Shown: positions 8,397 to 17,868 of the stretch, in pieces
How the letters are laid out: each line of letters begins with the position of its first letter
How positions within the stretch are numbered: the first letter of the stretch is position 1
From: an uncultured Bacteroidales bacterium
GTDB taxonomy: Bacteria > Bacteroidota > Bacteroidia > Bacteroidales > Bacteroidaceae
Assembly: GCA_902778625.1 (NCBI GenBank)
Contig: CACYYM010000008.1
Location: 1 to 64,000 of the forward strand
Direction: 5' to 3'
Length of the DNA: 64,000 bases
The notes under the pieces: generated by a model
What the model was told of the DNA's origin: nothing
The model's input: only the letters and a program-made list of their open reading frames with translations
Databases searched by the model: none
Translations under genes and position numbers: made by a program

Positions 8397-10610
8397 ATGC
8401 GCAGGGTCCTCTCTTTCTTGTTTTCTTATTTCCTTGTTACCACTATTTCCTTTGCTGAAGGTGTTACTCAGTTAGTCAATCCGTTCATGGGTACTACAAC
8501 TCTGTGGACGCCCGAGGAACTTGGATTTGTGCCCAAGCCGGGTGAACGGCAATGGGGCGCTGAAGCCTTTCCTGGTGCAGCTCTGCCGAACGCGATGGTG
8601 CAACTTACTCCTGTCACAGCCTATCGCTCAGGTTCGGGTTATCAATATGAAGACAGCCTGATTTACGGCTTCGCCCACACGAGCAAGGGACATTGGAACC
8701 TGCTTCACCTCCCCATTCTGCCCGTCACGGACGAGGGTAAGCCGACGCCTCAGAGCTATGCCTCGCCCTACGGTCACGACAAGGAGGAGGCGCATCCCGG
8801 CTACTATCAGGTCTTCCTCAAAAGATATAATGTGAATGTGGAATTGACCACCACGCTTCGTTGTGGCTACCATCGCTACACCTTCCGTAAGGGCGATAAC
8901 CGTGGCGTGCTCATCGATATTGCCCGCTCCAATAATAATCCGCGCAGATGGGAACTCAGACGTGCCCAAGAGAATAATGCCATTGAAGGCTTTCAGGACG
9001 GTGAAGGTCGCATCTACTTCTATGCCGAACTGTCGGAAGACATAGAGAGCGTGACGGAAGTGGGCAGACCTAATAGGGAAGAAGGAGGATGGACAAGGAA
9101 CGACGGCAGGGGCAGGAACTTCAGCCGTCCCGTCGGAATGGTGAAGCTGAAGAATCCAAAAGGCTCGAAACCCCTGGAACTCAAGATAGGTTTCTCGTTT
9201 GTCAGCATAGAAAACGCGAAGGAAAACCTTGAGGCAGAACTGGCTGGCAAGAGCTTCGAGCAAGTTCGGGCTGATGCTGATAAGGTGTGGAACGACATCC
9301 TCAGCCACATCCAAGTTGAGGGTGGTACTGAGGCCGACAAGCGGATGCTCTATTCGACTTTCTACAAGACATTCCTCTTCCCGCATCTCCGCACGGACGT
9401 GAATGGCGAGAGTGCCGTCGAGGGCTCATCAGGCCAGAAGCTCGGCTTCAACTACTACACAAATCCCTCGTTCTGGGACACCTATCGCAACAAACTCATC
9501 CTCTTGGGTATGGTAACGCCCGATGTGGCCCGAGACATCATTCGCAGCTGCATCGTCAGGGGTGAGGCACGAGGCGGCTATATGCCCACATTCTTCCATG
9601 GAGACCACGCCAGCACCTTCGTGGCTGGCTCGTGGCTGAGAGGCATCAAGGACTTCGACCTCAAACGTGCCTATGCCCTCATGTTGAAGAGCGCTACGGT
9701 GCCGGGAAGAGGAGGCCGTCCGTATCTGGACGAATACCTGGAGCGCGGCTGGATTTCGGAGAAAGATACCGTGAATGTCCCGACTGGAGACGAATACAAA
9801 GGCGCTGTCACAAAGACACTGGAGTTCGCCTACGACGACTATGCGACAGCCCTTGTCGCTCGCGAACTTGGGGATAAGGAGAACGAGCAGTTGCTCCTGA
9901 AACATTCGCAGAACTACAAGACGCTCTTCGACCCCTCGACAGGTTTTTGGCGCGGTAAGGTTTTACGTGATGGAAAGGGCGTTTGGATAGAGGATTTCCG
10001 TCCGAACTACCCGTATTACCAGTATCAATATCGCGAAGCAGATGCTTGGAACTCTCTCTTCTTCGCGCCTCACGACCCCACGGGAATGATTGCGCTCTAT
10101 CCCTCCAAGCAGGCTGTAGAGCAGAAACTCGATTCGCTCTTCACCGTGAAGAACGGCGGCTATCCAGCCTTCAACTGCACAGGCTATCTCGGACTTTATT
10201 GTCACGGCAACCAGCCCGGCCACAGCATCCCTTTCACTTATTACTTCATCGACAAGCAAGAGAAGGCTCAGCACGTCCTTAACACCTTGATGCACAAGTA
10301 CTACGGCATGGGAAAGGAAGGCTTGGCTTATGCAGGAATGGACGATGCAGGCGAGATGTCGAGTTGGTTTGTCCTCAACGCAATAGGCATCTACACCTAT
10401 TCGCCGGCAGATCCAGAATACATCGTGACGGTTCCGCTCTTCGATAAAGTGCACTTTACCCTCGGGAATGGAAAGTCGTTCGACATCGTCAAAGAGGGTA
10501 GTGGCGAGAAGATAAAGCGCATTACCATTGGCGGAACCCCGCTACAAGGCTGGTTCGTTAAGCATTCTGACCTGGCTGAGGGGAAGGAGCTTCGGGTAGA
10601 AACTTATTAA
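8397..10610 (+). CDS. GH92 family alpha-mannosidase, secreted
   Basis: A 737-residue exo-acting glycoside hydrolase family 92 enzyme, a calcium-dependent inverting alpha-mannosidase family. The signal peptide is residues 1-20 (SFLFSYFLVTTISFA). Family landmarks are VNPFMGTTT and the FPGAALPNAMVQLTP segment at the N-terminus, GYMPTFFHGDHAS in the middle, CHGNQPGHSIPFTYYF, and the GMDDAGEMSSWFVLNAIGIY block that carries the catalytic acidic region. The likely substrate is alpha-mannose on host or fungal N-glycans; the exact linkage is not readable. Its 3' end overlaps the convergent nhaA by 53 bp. Confidence 0.92.
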   Translation: MRRVLSFLFSYFLVTTISFAEGVTQLVNPFMGTTTLWTPEELGFVPKPGERQWGAEAFPGAALPNAMVQLTPVTAYRSGSGYQYEDSLIYGFAHTSKGHWNLLHLPILPVTDEGKPTPQSYASPYGHDKEEAHPGYYQVFLKRYNVNVELTTTLRCGYHRYTFRKGDNRGVLIDIARSNNNPRRWELRRAQENNAIEGFQDGEGRIYFYAELSEDIESVTEVGRPNREEGGWTRNDGRGRNFSRPVGMVKLKNPKGSKPLELKIGFSFVSIENAKENLEAELAGKSFEQVRADADKVWNDILSHIQVEGGTEADKRMLYSTFYKTFLFPHLRTDVNGESAVEGSSGQKLGFNYYTNPSFWDTYRNKLILLGMVTPDVARDIIRSCIVRGEARGGYMPTFFHGDHASTFVAGSWLRGIKDFDLKRAYALMLKSATVPGRGGRPYLDEYLERGWISEKDTVNVPTGDEYKGAVTKTLEFAYDDYATALVARELGDKENEQLLLKHSQNYKTLFDPSTGFWRGKVLRDGKGVWIEDFRPNYPYYQYQYREADAWNSLFFAPHDPTGMIALYPSKQAVEQKLDSLFTVKNGGYPAFNCTGYLGLYCHGNQPGHSIPFTYYFIDKQEKAQHVLNTLMHKYYGMGKEGLAYAGMDDAGEMSSWFVLNAIGIYTYSPADPEYIVTVPLFDKVHFTLGNGKSFDIVKEGSGEKIKRITIGGTPLQGWFVKHSDLAEGKELRVETY

Positions 10611-11922
10611 GCATCAGACAACCTACCAGCGCACTCGCAATTGTGCCGCAAAGGATGCCCAACTTGGCGTCGTTCAGCAGGTCGGCATGTTCGGCAGAGG
10701 GATAGCTCAAAGCCGCCATGAACATGCTTACAGTAAAGCCTATTCCGCAAAGCATACAGATGCTCGCAAACGATTTCCAGTTGGCGTTCTCGGGCATTTG
10801 CATGAGGCCCAACTTGATGCCAAGCCACGAGAAACTCAGCACACCACAGAATTTGCCGATTAGCAAACCGAGGAATACGGCCAAACCCACGCCCGAGAAG
10901 AGACTCATCAGACTCATTCCTGCCAGGTTCACGCCCGCATTCGCGAAGGCAAAGAGCGGAATGATTTGGTAGTTGACAGGCATTTTCAGTACGTCCTCCA
11001 TATCTTGAAGCGGGCTGACGAGATGGTCAGAAGCAGACTCGACGCTCTTCAGCAAAGCGATTTCCTCGTCGCTCAGCACAACGGGCTTGTTGCGGTCCGC
11101 ACGCGTAACGACAGTCGAGGGGAAATGGTCGAGCTGATGACGGATGCGCTCGATGTAGAACTTCGTGCCCCTCGGAATGTTGGCAGGAATGCAGAAGGCC
11201 AGCACTACGCCTGCAATGGTGGCATGAATGCCGCTTCCAAGCATGAAATACCAAAGAACGAGGCCCGTATTGAGATAGAAGGCTTTCGTGCGAATGCCTC
11301 GCCAATTACCTATGCAAAGCACTACAACAGTCAGTGCAGAAGCAAGCAGATACCAAAGGTTGAGGTTCTCGGTATAGCGGATTGCAATGACGATGATGCC
11401 ACCCAAATCGTCCGCTACGGCCAGGGCTGCAAGGAATATCTTCAAACCAATAGGACAGCGTTTGCTGAAAATACTCAGGCACCCCAGCGAAAAGGCGATA
11501 TCCGTTGCCATGGGAATCGCCATGCCTCGCTCCATGACCGGGTCTTTCGGACAGACCAGAAAGAATACTATCACGGGCAGAATCATGCCTCCACAAGCTC
11601 CTATGACTGGCGCAAGGGCTTTTTTTATGCTCGACAACTCGCCGCAAAGTACTTCTCGCTTTATCTCGAGACCAACACTCAGGAAGAAGATGGCCATCAG
11701 AAAGTCGTTGATGAAGGCTCCCAAATGCATGGCATGCCCGTTATGGCTGAACAGATTGAAGCCGCCAATGCTTAGACTCACGGGCAGTTCCCAGAACTTT
11801 CGATAGAGGTCGCCCCAAGGTCCATTCGCTATGATGAGGGCGGCAATGGTGGCTATTACGAGAAGTACGCTACTGCTAACGTACTTGCGAAGCATGCTGA
11901 TAAACGGATAATTGTTTTCCAT
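10558..11922 (-). CDS. nhaA: Na+/H+ antiporter NhaA
   Basis: A 454-residue inner-membrane antiporter exchanging Na+ for H+, with about a dozen hydrophobic segments. The ion-binding signature is complete: ATDIAFSLG with its Asp, and AVADDLGGI with the paired aspartates. MENNYPFISMLRKYV was taken as the start because it directly precedes the first helix and follows a TAACTTTG promoter; the longer frame runs upstream through the promoter and is untypical. Its last 17 codons overlap the end of the GH92 gene on the other strand. Confidence 0.93.
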   Translation of the reverse strand: MENNYPFISMLRKYVSSSVLLVIATIAALIIANGPWGDLYRKFWELPVSLSIGGFNLFSHNGHAMHLGAFINDFLMAIFFLSVGLEIKREVLCGELSSIKKALAPVIGACGGMILPVIVFFLVCPKDPVMERGMAIPMATDIAFSLGCLSIFSKRCPIGLKIFLAALAVADDLGGIIVIAIRYTENLNLWYLLASALTVVVLCIGNWRGIRTKAFYLNTGLVLWYFMLGSGIHATIAGVVLAFCIPANIPRGTKFYIERIRHQLDHFPSTVVTRADRNKPVVLSDEEIALLKSVESASDHLVSPLQDMEDVLKMPVNYQIIPLFAFANAGVNLAGMSLMSLFSGVGLAVFLGLLIGKFCGVLSFSWLGIKLGLMQMPENANWKSFASICMLCGIGFTVSMFMAALSYPSAEHADLLNDAKLGILCGTIASALVGCLMLNKFLPEAPSPQPGQNA

Positions 11923-11949
11923 ATTGATTGTTCCTACAATAATCGAGTG

Positions 11950-11957
11950 CAAAGTTA
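11950..11957 (-). promoter_or_regulatory. Bacteroidota promoter -7 box (nhaA)
   Basis: Reverse strand reads TAACTTTG, 27 bp upstream of the nhaA start. Confidence 0.65.
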
Positions 11958-12001
11958 CTGCTTTTTTCATTAAGATGAATGCAGAAAACGAAAAAATTGT
12001 G

Positions 12002-12009
12002 TATCTTTG
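12002..12009 (+). promoter_or_regulatory. Bacteroidota promoter -7 box (L-galactose operon)
   Basis: TATCTTTG lies 23 bp before the ATG of the aldo/keto reductase and is divergent from the nhaA promoter 45 bp away. Confidence 0.65.
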
Positions 12010-12032
12010 CATGAGAAATAACCTTATTCGAC

Positions 12033-12977
12033 ATGAGATACACCGAATTAGGCAAGACAGGATTGAAGATATCAAATCTTTCCTTTGGTGCTTCTTCGCT
12101 TGGAAGCGTTTTCCACGAAACCAAGGAGCAGGAAAGCATCAGAGCCGTAGAAACTGCCATTGAAGGAGGCATCAACTTCATAGATGTTAGCCCGTACTAT
12201 GGTTACTATAAAGCAGAGACTGTTCTTGGGAAAGCTTTGAAGAGGATTCCTCGCGACAAGTATTTCCTCTCCACAAAAGTAGGGCGTTATGGCAAGGATG
12301 GTGTCAATTCTTGGGACTACTCTGCAAAGCGAGCTACAGAAAGTGTTTATGAAAGTATGGAACGTCTCAATGTTGACTTCATTGACCTTATCAATGTGCA
12401 CGATATTGAGTTTCAATCCTTAATGCCTGGAGGTTTGCAAAAAGTTGTGGATGAGACGCTTCCTGCTCTTGTTGAACTGAAGAAGAAAGGTGTTGTCGGA
12501 TATATCGGCATTACTGATTTGCAACTCGAGAACCTGAAGTGGGTGGTGGAGCATAGCGAAGGAATGGTGGAGAGCATCTTGAACTTCTGTCATTATTGCC
12601 TGAATGATGACAAACTTGTTGACTTCCTGGATTATTTCGAGAGCAAAGGCGTGGGCATCATCAATGCTTCTCCACTAAGCATGGGACTGCTTTCTTCCCG
12701 TGGAGCACCAGCTTGGCATCCAGCTCCAAAGCCTTTGGCAGAAGCTTGTGCGAAAGCAGCAAGGTATTGTGAAGCAAAAGGTTATCCAATTGAGAAGCTT
12801 GCCATACAGTACTCGGTAAGCAATCCTCGCATAGCAGGTACATTGTTCTCTTCAGCTAATCCGGAGAATGTGAAGCACAACTTAGCATGGGCAAACGAGG
12901 AGCCTGACTGGCAACTTGTGAATGAAGTGCAGGAGATAATTGGCAACCAAAAACGTGTCAGTTGGTGTAATACTTAA
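12033..12977 (+). CDS. L-galactose dehydrogenase-like aldo/keto reductase
   Basis: A 314-residue NAD(P)-dependent TIM-barrel oxidoreductase. The AKR tetrad is visible: Asp and Tyr in FIDVSPYYG, Lys in STKVGRYG and His in NVHDIEFQSL. From memory, the segments FGASSLGSVF, GINFIDVSPYYG and HDIEFQSL resemble plant L-galactose dehydrogenase much more closely than generic AKRs. The predicted reaction is L-galactose (or L-fucose) to its lactone. It is first of three genes with gaps of 20 bp and a 4-bp overlap, followed by a lactonase-type amidohydrolase and a zinc dehydrogenase, which fits an oxidative sugar pathway. Confidence 0.85.
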   Translation: MRYTELGKTGLKISNLSFGASSLGSVFHETKEQESIRAVETAIEGGINFIDVSPYYGYYKAETVLGKALKRIPRDKYFLSTKVGRYGKDGVNSWDYSAKRATESVYESMERLNVDFIDLINVHDIEFQSLMPGGLQKVVDETLPALVELKKKGVVGYIGITDLQLENLKWVVEHSEGMVESILNFCHYCLNDDKLVDFLDYFESKGVGIINASPLSMGLLSSRGAPAWHPAPKPLAEACAKAARYCEAKGYPIEKLAIQYSVSNPRIAGTLFSSANPENVKHNLAWANEEPDWQLVNEVQEIIGNQKRVSWCNT

Positions 12978-12997
12978 ATTTCTATTTACAATCTTCA

Positions 12998-13879
12998 ATG
13001 ATTATTGATGCTCATAGTCACCTTTGGCTGAGGCAAGACACACAAGTTGATGGCAAACCAATCAAGTCTCTAAAGAATGGCAGAAGCCTGTTCTTTGGTG
13101 ATGAAGTGCAGATGTTACCGCCTTTCATGATAGATGGCGTGAACTCTGCCGAGGTCTTCCTCTCGAATATGGATTATGCACAAGTTGGGGCTGCTGTAGT
13201 GGTTCAGGAACTTATCGATGGCAATCAAAATGACTACCTCAGCAAAGTACAGCAACAATATCCAGACCGCTTCTTTTGCATGGGAATGGCTTGGAACCTT
13301 GATGAAGCAAAAGCAGTTTGTGATGCGGGCTTGAAGGGCATAGCTTTCCCTGGACACCGTATGAAAGAGTCTTTGCTTGACCTCATGCCTGTATTTAAGC
13401 TTATGGAGGAGAAAGAACTTGTCCTCTCGATGTGTTTGGGAGATGATGAACATCAGATTGCTGAGATGAAGGAGGTGATTAAGGAATGTCCGAAGCTTAA
13501 GGTGGCAATAGGTCATTTCGGCATGGTCACGACGCCTTCCTTCAAGAGTCAAGTCCTTTTGGCAAGATGTGGCGAGAATGTTATGATTGAATCAGGTGGC
13601 ATCACTTGGCTCTACAACTCCGAGTTCTATCCCTATCCTTCAGCAGTTCGCAGTATAAAAGAAGCAGCAGAATGGGTTGGCATGAACCGCTTGATGTGGG
13701 GTAGTGATTACCCTCGCACCATAACTGCCATAACTTACAGAATGTCATACGATTTTATATTAAAAACAAAAGAACTAAGTGAACAAGATAAGGCAATCTT
13801 CTTAGGTGAGAATGCTCTTCGCTTTTATGGCTTCAAGAATCTGCCCGACTTGCCTTATATTAAAAATATGTCAGAATGA
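12998..13879 (+). CDS. Amidohydrolase-family sugar lactonase (COG3618-like)
   Basis: A 293-residue amidohydrolase-superfamily protein. The metal-binding start is IDAHSHLW; later landmarks are a GIAFPGHRM segment, AIGHFGM, and MWGSDYPRT with the catalytic Asp. This arrangement is that of the COG3618 group, which includes L-fucono- and L-galactono-lactonases. The predicted reaction is hydrolysis of the lactone made by the upstream dehydrogenase to the free aldonate. The final ATGA overlaps the start of the downstream zinc dehydrogenase. Lactonase rather than amidase is inferred from context. Confidence 0.82.
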   Translation: MIIDAHSHLWLRQDTQVDGKPIKSLKNGRSLFFGDEVQMLPPFMIDGVNSAEVFLSNMDYAQVGAAVVVQELIDGNQNDYLSKVQQQYPDRFFCMGMAWNLDEAKAVCDAGLKGIAFPGHRMKESLLDLMPVFKLMEEKELVLSMCLGDDEHQIAEMKEVIKECPKLKVAIGHFGMVTTPSFKSQVLLARCGENVMIESGGITWLYNSEFYPYPSAVRSIKEAAEWVGMNRLMWGSDYPRTITAITYRMSYDFILKTKELSEQDKAIFLGENALRFYGFKNLPDLPYIKNMSE

Positions 13880-14889
13880 AAGCAATACAGATTACGCACA
13901 ATCAGGAGTACAACATAATAGAATTGCCACGCCCTGTGCCAAAGGCGGGAGAAGTCTTGCTCAAAGTTCAATATGTAGGCTTCTGCGGCTCGGACATAAA
14001 CACCTTTATGGGCAGGAATGCAATGGCTTTGAATCCTGTTATTCCTGGTCATGAGATAGGTGCAACGATAGAAGAAGTCGGAGCAGATGTGCCTACGAGT
14101 CTCAAGCCAGGAATGGTGGTGACTTGCAATCCCTACACAAACTGCGGACAATGTGCAAGTTGCAGAAACAGAAGATTTAATGCTTGCCAGCACAATGAGA
14201 CCTTAGGTGTTCAACGCGATGGTGCTATGCGTGAGTACATTACTTTACCTTGGCAGAAGATAATACCTGCAGGCAACCTTCCTGTCAAAACATGTGCATT
14301 GATTGAACCTATGTCTGTTGGTTTCCATGCAGTTAGTAGAGGTCAAGTCACGGATAATGATGTTGTGATGGTGATTGGCTGTGGAATGGTGGGGCTTGGC
14401 GCTATTGTACGAGCCTCACTTCGTGGAGCCACAGTCATAGCGGCAGATATAGATGAAGAAAAGCTTGCTTTGGCTAAGGAACTGGGTGCGGATTACACTG
14501 TAAACACTAAAGAACACTTTGTTCTCCCCATAGATGGGAAATTAAATGGTGTTTCTCCTTCGGTAATTATTGAGGCTGTTGGTTCTGTTCCCACTTATCA
14601 GATGGCAATAGAGCAAGTTGCTTTTACGGGGCGAGTGGTTTGCATAGGTTATGCCAAGAGCGAAGTGCTTATGCAGACAAGGTTCTTTGTGCAGAAAGAA
14701 CTTGATATCCGAGGCTCAAGGAATGCTTTGCCAGAGGATTTCGAGGCAGTAATCCGTTATCTTGAGAGAGGAACTTGCCCCGTAGATAAGCTGATAACAA
14801 AGGTCATCAAACCTGACGAAGGGTTTGAAACCCTTCGATGGTGGAGCCAGAACCCAGGCAAAGTGTTCCGCATTCTCATGGAAATGTAA
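13876..14889 (+). CDS. Zinc-dependent alcohol dehydrogenase, candidate L-galactonate 5-dehydrogenase
   Basis: A 337-residue medium-chain dehydrogenase. Catalytic-zinc ligands are Cys in GFCGSD, His-Glu in PGHEIG and the LIEPMSVG Glu. The structural zinc site is the four-cysteine cluster NCGQCASCRNRRFNAC. The Rossmann motif is VIGCGMVGLGA. This is the sorbitol/threonine dehydrogenase class that also contains LgoD, which oxidises L-galactonate to D-tagaturonate. In this operon that activity would complete L-galactose to lactone to aldonate to ketouronate. Other polyol or aldonate substrates remain possible. Confidence 0.83.
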   Translation: MKAIQITHNQEYNIIELPRPVPKAGEVLLKVQYVGFCGSDINTFMGRNAMALNPVIPGHEIGATIEEVGADVPTSLKPGMVVTCNPYTNCGQCASCRNRRFNACQHNETLGVQRDGAMREYITLPWQKIIPAGNLPVKTCALIEPMSVGFHAVSRGQVTDNDVVMVIGCGMVGLGAIVRASLRGATVIAADIDEEKLALAKELGADYTVNTKEHFVLPIDGKLNGVSPSVIIEAVGSVPTYQMAIEQVAFTGRVVCIGYAKSEVLMQTRFFVQKELDIRGSRNALPEDFEAVIRYLERGTCPVDKLITKVIKPDEGFETLRWWSQNPGKVFRILMEM

Positions 14890-14940
14890 GGACTACTCCA
14901 GCGTAAATCCTCAACTATCCATACGTCGCTGTCCATTTAA

Positions 14941-15028
14941 GCACGCTAAGTTGCTCAACTCAACACGTTAAAATCATCAACTCAACACGTTAAAATCATC
15001 AACTTAACACGTTAAAATGTCAAACACA
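14941..15028 (+). repeat. Array B: 22-bp phased palindromic repeats
   Basis: Cores start at 14941 (GCACG), 14963, 14985 and 15007 (all ACACG), exactly 22 bp apart. The filler is AAATCATCAACT-like and unlike array A. An odd palindrome AACACA-C-TGTGTT follows at 15023-15035, slightly off the grid. The array ends 42 bp upstream of the DPP IV promoter. Confidence 0.92.
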
Positions 15029-15069
15029 CTGTGTTGAAATTGCAAACGAAGGCTTTCTCGTGTCTTTTC

Positions 15070-15100
15070 TTTGTCAAGTAGAAAATTATTTGTAATTTTG
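15070..15100 (+). promoter_or_regulatory. Complete Bacteroidota promoter (DPP IV)
   Basis: TTTG (15070-15073) and TAATTTTG (15093-15100) are separated by 19 bp, matching the -33/-7 consensus. The ATG follows 29 bp later. Confidence 0.75.
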
Positions 15101-15129
15101 TTGCGTAATTCAATAAAACCTATCGATTG

Positions 15130-17331
15130 ATGAAACGAATCATTATCTTTTGGGCACTCTTTTGTGCCATCTTTACCTGCAAAGCAGATCAGCTAACTTT
15201 GAACGACTTGACTGGTGGAACTTACTCTCAGCGAGGCATATATGGCGTGACGCCTCTGCTCGACGGAGAAAGCTACAGCCAACTTGCTCCTGGCGGTAAG
15301 CAGATTGTGCGCCACAGCTTTAGGACGGGCGAACAAACTGAGGTCCTCTTCGATGTGGACAACATAAAGAACCGCGTAAAGCTTGACCGCATCGATGGCT
15401 ATCAGATGAGTCCAGACGAAAAGAACATCCTCGTGCAAACCCAAACGAAGAGCATCTACAGACATAGCAAGACGGCTGAATATTATATATATAATGTAAA
15501 GAATCGCACACTCGCTCATCTCAGCGAAGGAGGGCCTCAGGAACAACCCTTGTGGAGCAGGGACGGCACGATGGTGGCCTTTGTGCGCGAAGGCAATCTC
15601 TTTCTTGTGAAGCTGCTCTTCAACAATAGTGAGAGCCAAATCACAAAGGATGGGGAGTTCAACAAAGTTATCAATGGTAAGCCGGATTGGGTGAACGAAG
15701 AGGAGTTCTCGTTTGCCCGTGCCTTCGACTTCAATGCCGACAACACGATGATTGCCTGGATTCGTTATGACGAGACTGAGGTTCCGATGTTCAGCTTCCC
15801 TTGGTATAAAGGGATGAACCCTGAAAAGAAAGACTATGCTCAGTATCCCGGCTCGTACGATTACAAGTACCCGATTGCCGGAGCAAAGAATAGTGTCGTA
15901 AGCGTGCACAGTTTCGACATCAAGAGTCGCGTTATCCGGAAGATGCAGCTGCCTATCCCGACAGACGGTTATGTGCCTCGTATCTTCTTTACAGACGATG
16001 CTGAGAAGCTTCTCATCCTTACTCTCAACCGTCATCAGAACCAGCTCGACATCTATCTTGCCAATCCTCGTTCAACGGAATGCCGAGTTATTGTACGCGA
16101 GCAAGCAGAATGTTATGTGCCTGAAGATGCGTTGACCACGTTCAGCACCATACCCGGAGGTTTTGTCCTGATGAGCGACCGAAGCGGCTACAAGCATCTC
16201 TATCTCTATGACTTGAACGGCACGCTTCGCCGACAACTGACGAGCGGCAACTATGAAGTGAAGGCCTTCTATGGTTATGACAGTAAGACGGGTAACACGT
16301 TCTTTGCAAGCAATCAGGAAAGTCCGCTTCGAAAGAGTGTTTATAAGAGTGATTCGAAGGGAAAAGTGACACGCCTCAGTACTTCTGCAACTGGTACGAA
16401 CACAGCCATTTTCAGTTCTGGCTGCCGTTACTTCATGAACACTTGGAGCGACCTCAATACACCCTCTGTCACGACACTTTGTGATGCTTCTGGCAAGACG
16501 CTCATGACACTTGAAGACAACTCAGCTCTTCGTCAGAAACTTGCAGGTTTGCGGCTTGGCGAGCGCAAGTTCTTTACCTTCACCACAACAGACGGCATTC
16601 AGCTCAACGGCTTTATGGTTTTGCCTGCAGACTTCAATGCAAACAAGAAATATCCTGTCGTGATGCATCAGTATTCAGGTCCAGGCTCTCAGCAAGTTGT
16701 GGATAGCTGGAATGCAGGCAATATGGGTGGCTGCCTCTACGAGCAATACTTGGCTCAAGAGGGTTTCATCTCGGTATGTGTTGACGGTAGAGGAACTGGC
16801 GGTAGAGGCAGAGACTTCGAGCAATGCACCTACCTCAAGCTGGGGCAATTAGAGAGTCACGACCAAGTAGAGGCTGCCATCTGGCTTGGCCAGCAGAGTT
16901 ATGTCGATAAAGACCGCATTGCCATTTGGGGCTGGAGCTACGGAGGATTCAATACCTTGATGAGTATGAGTGAAGGTCGTCCCGTCTTTGCTTGTGGTGT
17001 GGCAGTTGCAGCTCCTACAAGCTGGAAGTATTACGACACCATTTATACAGAGCGCTTCATGCGTACGCCTAACGAAAATGGCGATGGCTACAACGTTTGC
17101 CCAATCAGTCGTGCATCAAAGCTTAACGGCAAACTCTTGCTGGTTCACGGTATGGCAGACGATAATGTGCATTTCCGTAATGCAGCAGAATACACAGAAG
17201 CGCTCGTTCAGGCAGATAAAGACTTCCGCGAACTGACCTATACCAACCGCAATCACAGCATCTATGGAGGCAACACGCGCAATCATCTTTTCCGCCAGAT
17301 CACGCAGCACTTCAAGGAGATGCTCGATTAA
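15130..17331 (+). CDS. Dipeptidyl peptidase IV (S9B prolyl peptidase)
   Basis: A 733-residue secreted serine peptidase that removes X-Pro or X-Ala dipeptides. The signal peptide is residues 1-19 (FWALFCAIFTCKA). An N-terminal eight-bladed propeller carries the EE entrance motif (WVNEEEFSFARAF). The C-terminal alpha/beta hydrolase has nucleophile Ser603 in GWSYGG, the acid in HGMADDNVHF and the His in NRNHSIYGG. I used the ATG at 15130 rather than the TTG just before it. It is monocistronic, with a promoter in front and a terminator behind. Confidence 0.93.
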   Translation: MKRIIIFWALFCAIFTCKADQLTLNDLTGGTYSQRGIYGVTPLLDGESYSQLAPGGKQIVRHSFRTGEQTEVLFDVDNIKNRVKLDRIDGYQMSPDEKNILVQTQTKSIYRHSKTAEYYIYNVKNRTLAHLSEGGPQEQPLWSRDGTMVAFVREGNLFLVKLLFNNSESQITKDGEFNKVINGKPDWVNEEEFSFARAFDFNADNTMIAWIRYDETEVPMFSFPWYKGMNPEKKDYAQYPGSYDYKYPIAGAKNSVVSVHSFDIKSRVIRKMQLPIPTDGYVPRIFFTDDAEKLLILTLNRHQNQLDIYLANPRSTECRVIVREQAECYVPEDALTTFSTIPGGFVLMSDRSGYKHLYLYDLNGTLRRQLTSGNYEVKAFYGYDSKTGNTFFASNQESPLRKSVYKSDSKGKVTRLSTSATGTNTAIFSSGCRYFMNTWSDLNTPSVTTLCDASGKTLMTLEDNSALRQKLAGLRLGERKFFTFTTTDGIQLNGFMVLPADFNANKKYPVVMHQYSGPGSQQVVDSWNAGNMGGCLYEQYLAQEGFISVCVDGRGTGGRGRDFEQCTYLKLGQLESHDQVEAAIWLGQQSYVDKDRIAIWGWSYGGFNTLMSMSEGRPVFACGVAVAAPTSWKYYDTIYTERFMRTPNENGDGYNVCPISRASKLNGKLLLVHGMADDNVHFRNAAEYTEALVQADKDFRELTYTNRNHSIYGGNTRNHLFRQITQHFKEMLD

Positions 17332-17354
17332 CGGTCTGACATATTGCAAACAAT

Positions 17355-17387
17355 AAAGCCCCCTGAAAATTCAGAGGGCTTTTATTT
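17355..17387 (+). terminator. Intrinsic terminator between DPP IV and queF
   Basis: A 12-bp stem with one mismatch, AAAGCCCCCTGA (17355-17366) with TCAGAGGGCTTT (17371-17382), closes a 4-nt AAAT loop. It is followed by TATTTTG on the plus strand and preceded by an A-rich stretch that gives a T-rich tail on the minus strand, so it can serve both convergent genes. Confidence 0.8.
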
Positions 17388-17402
17388 TGCGGAAATGTGT
17401 TT

Positions 17403-17864
17403 TTACAGGTCGTGATGCAGAAGGCGGTATTGCGCCATTTCCTCGTACTTCGTACCAGGCTTGCCGTAGTTGGCAAAGGGATAAATGCTGATGCCGCCAC
17501 GAGGAACAAAGATGCCTGTCACCTCGATGTACTTGGGTGCCATCAAGCGGATGAGGTCCTTCATGATGATGTTGACGCAGTCCTCGTGGAAGCTACCATG
17601 ATTGCGGAATGAGAAGAGGTAAAGCTTGAGGCTCTTGCTCTCCACCATTCGCTTGTCGGGCAGGTAGCTGATGCGTATCTCTGCAAAGTCTGGCTGGCCT
17701 GTGATAGGACACAAAGCCGTGAATTCAGGGCAGTTGAAGCGTACCCAATAGTCGTTCTCGGGATGCTTATTCTCGAATGCCTCCAGCACGTCGGGATTGT
17801 AGTCCTGTGGTATCTCGCTCTTCTTGCCAAGAGCCTTGAGTCCTTCCTTCTCTCTGTTTTCCAT
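17403..17864 (-). CDS. queF: NADPH-dependent 7-cyano-7-deazaguanine reductase QueF
   Basis: A 153-residue unimodular QueF that reduces preQ0 to preQ1 in queuosine synthesis. The nucleophilic Cys52 is in [10 protein letters not shown]; the NADPH/substrate segment is [16 protein letters not shown] with the conserved FHE after it. It starts 4 bp after the queC stop, and the two enzymes act in sequence on the same intermediate. Confidence 0.96.
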   Translation of the reverse strand: MENREKEGLKALGKKSEIPQDYNPDVLEAFENKHPENDYWVRFNCPEFTALCPITGQPDFAEIRISYLPDKRMVESKSLKLYLFSFRNHGSFHEDCVNIIMKDLIRLMAPKYIEVTGIFVPRGGISIYPFANYGKPGTKYEEMAQYRLLHHDL

Positions 17865-17868
17865 ATTA

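Noticed and set aside
15193..16035. 280-codon minus-strand frame inside the DPP IV gene
   Set aside because: It lies within an unmistakable S9 peptidase gene and has no recognisable features.
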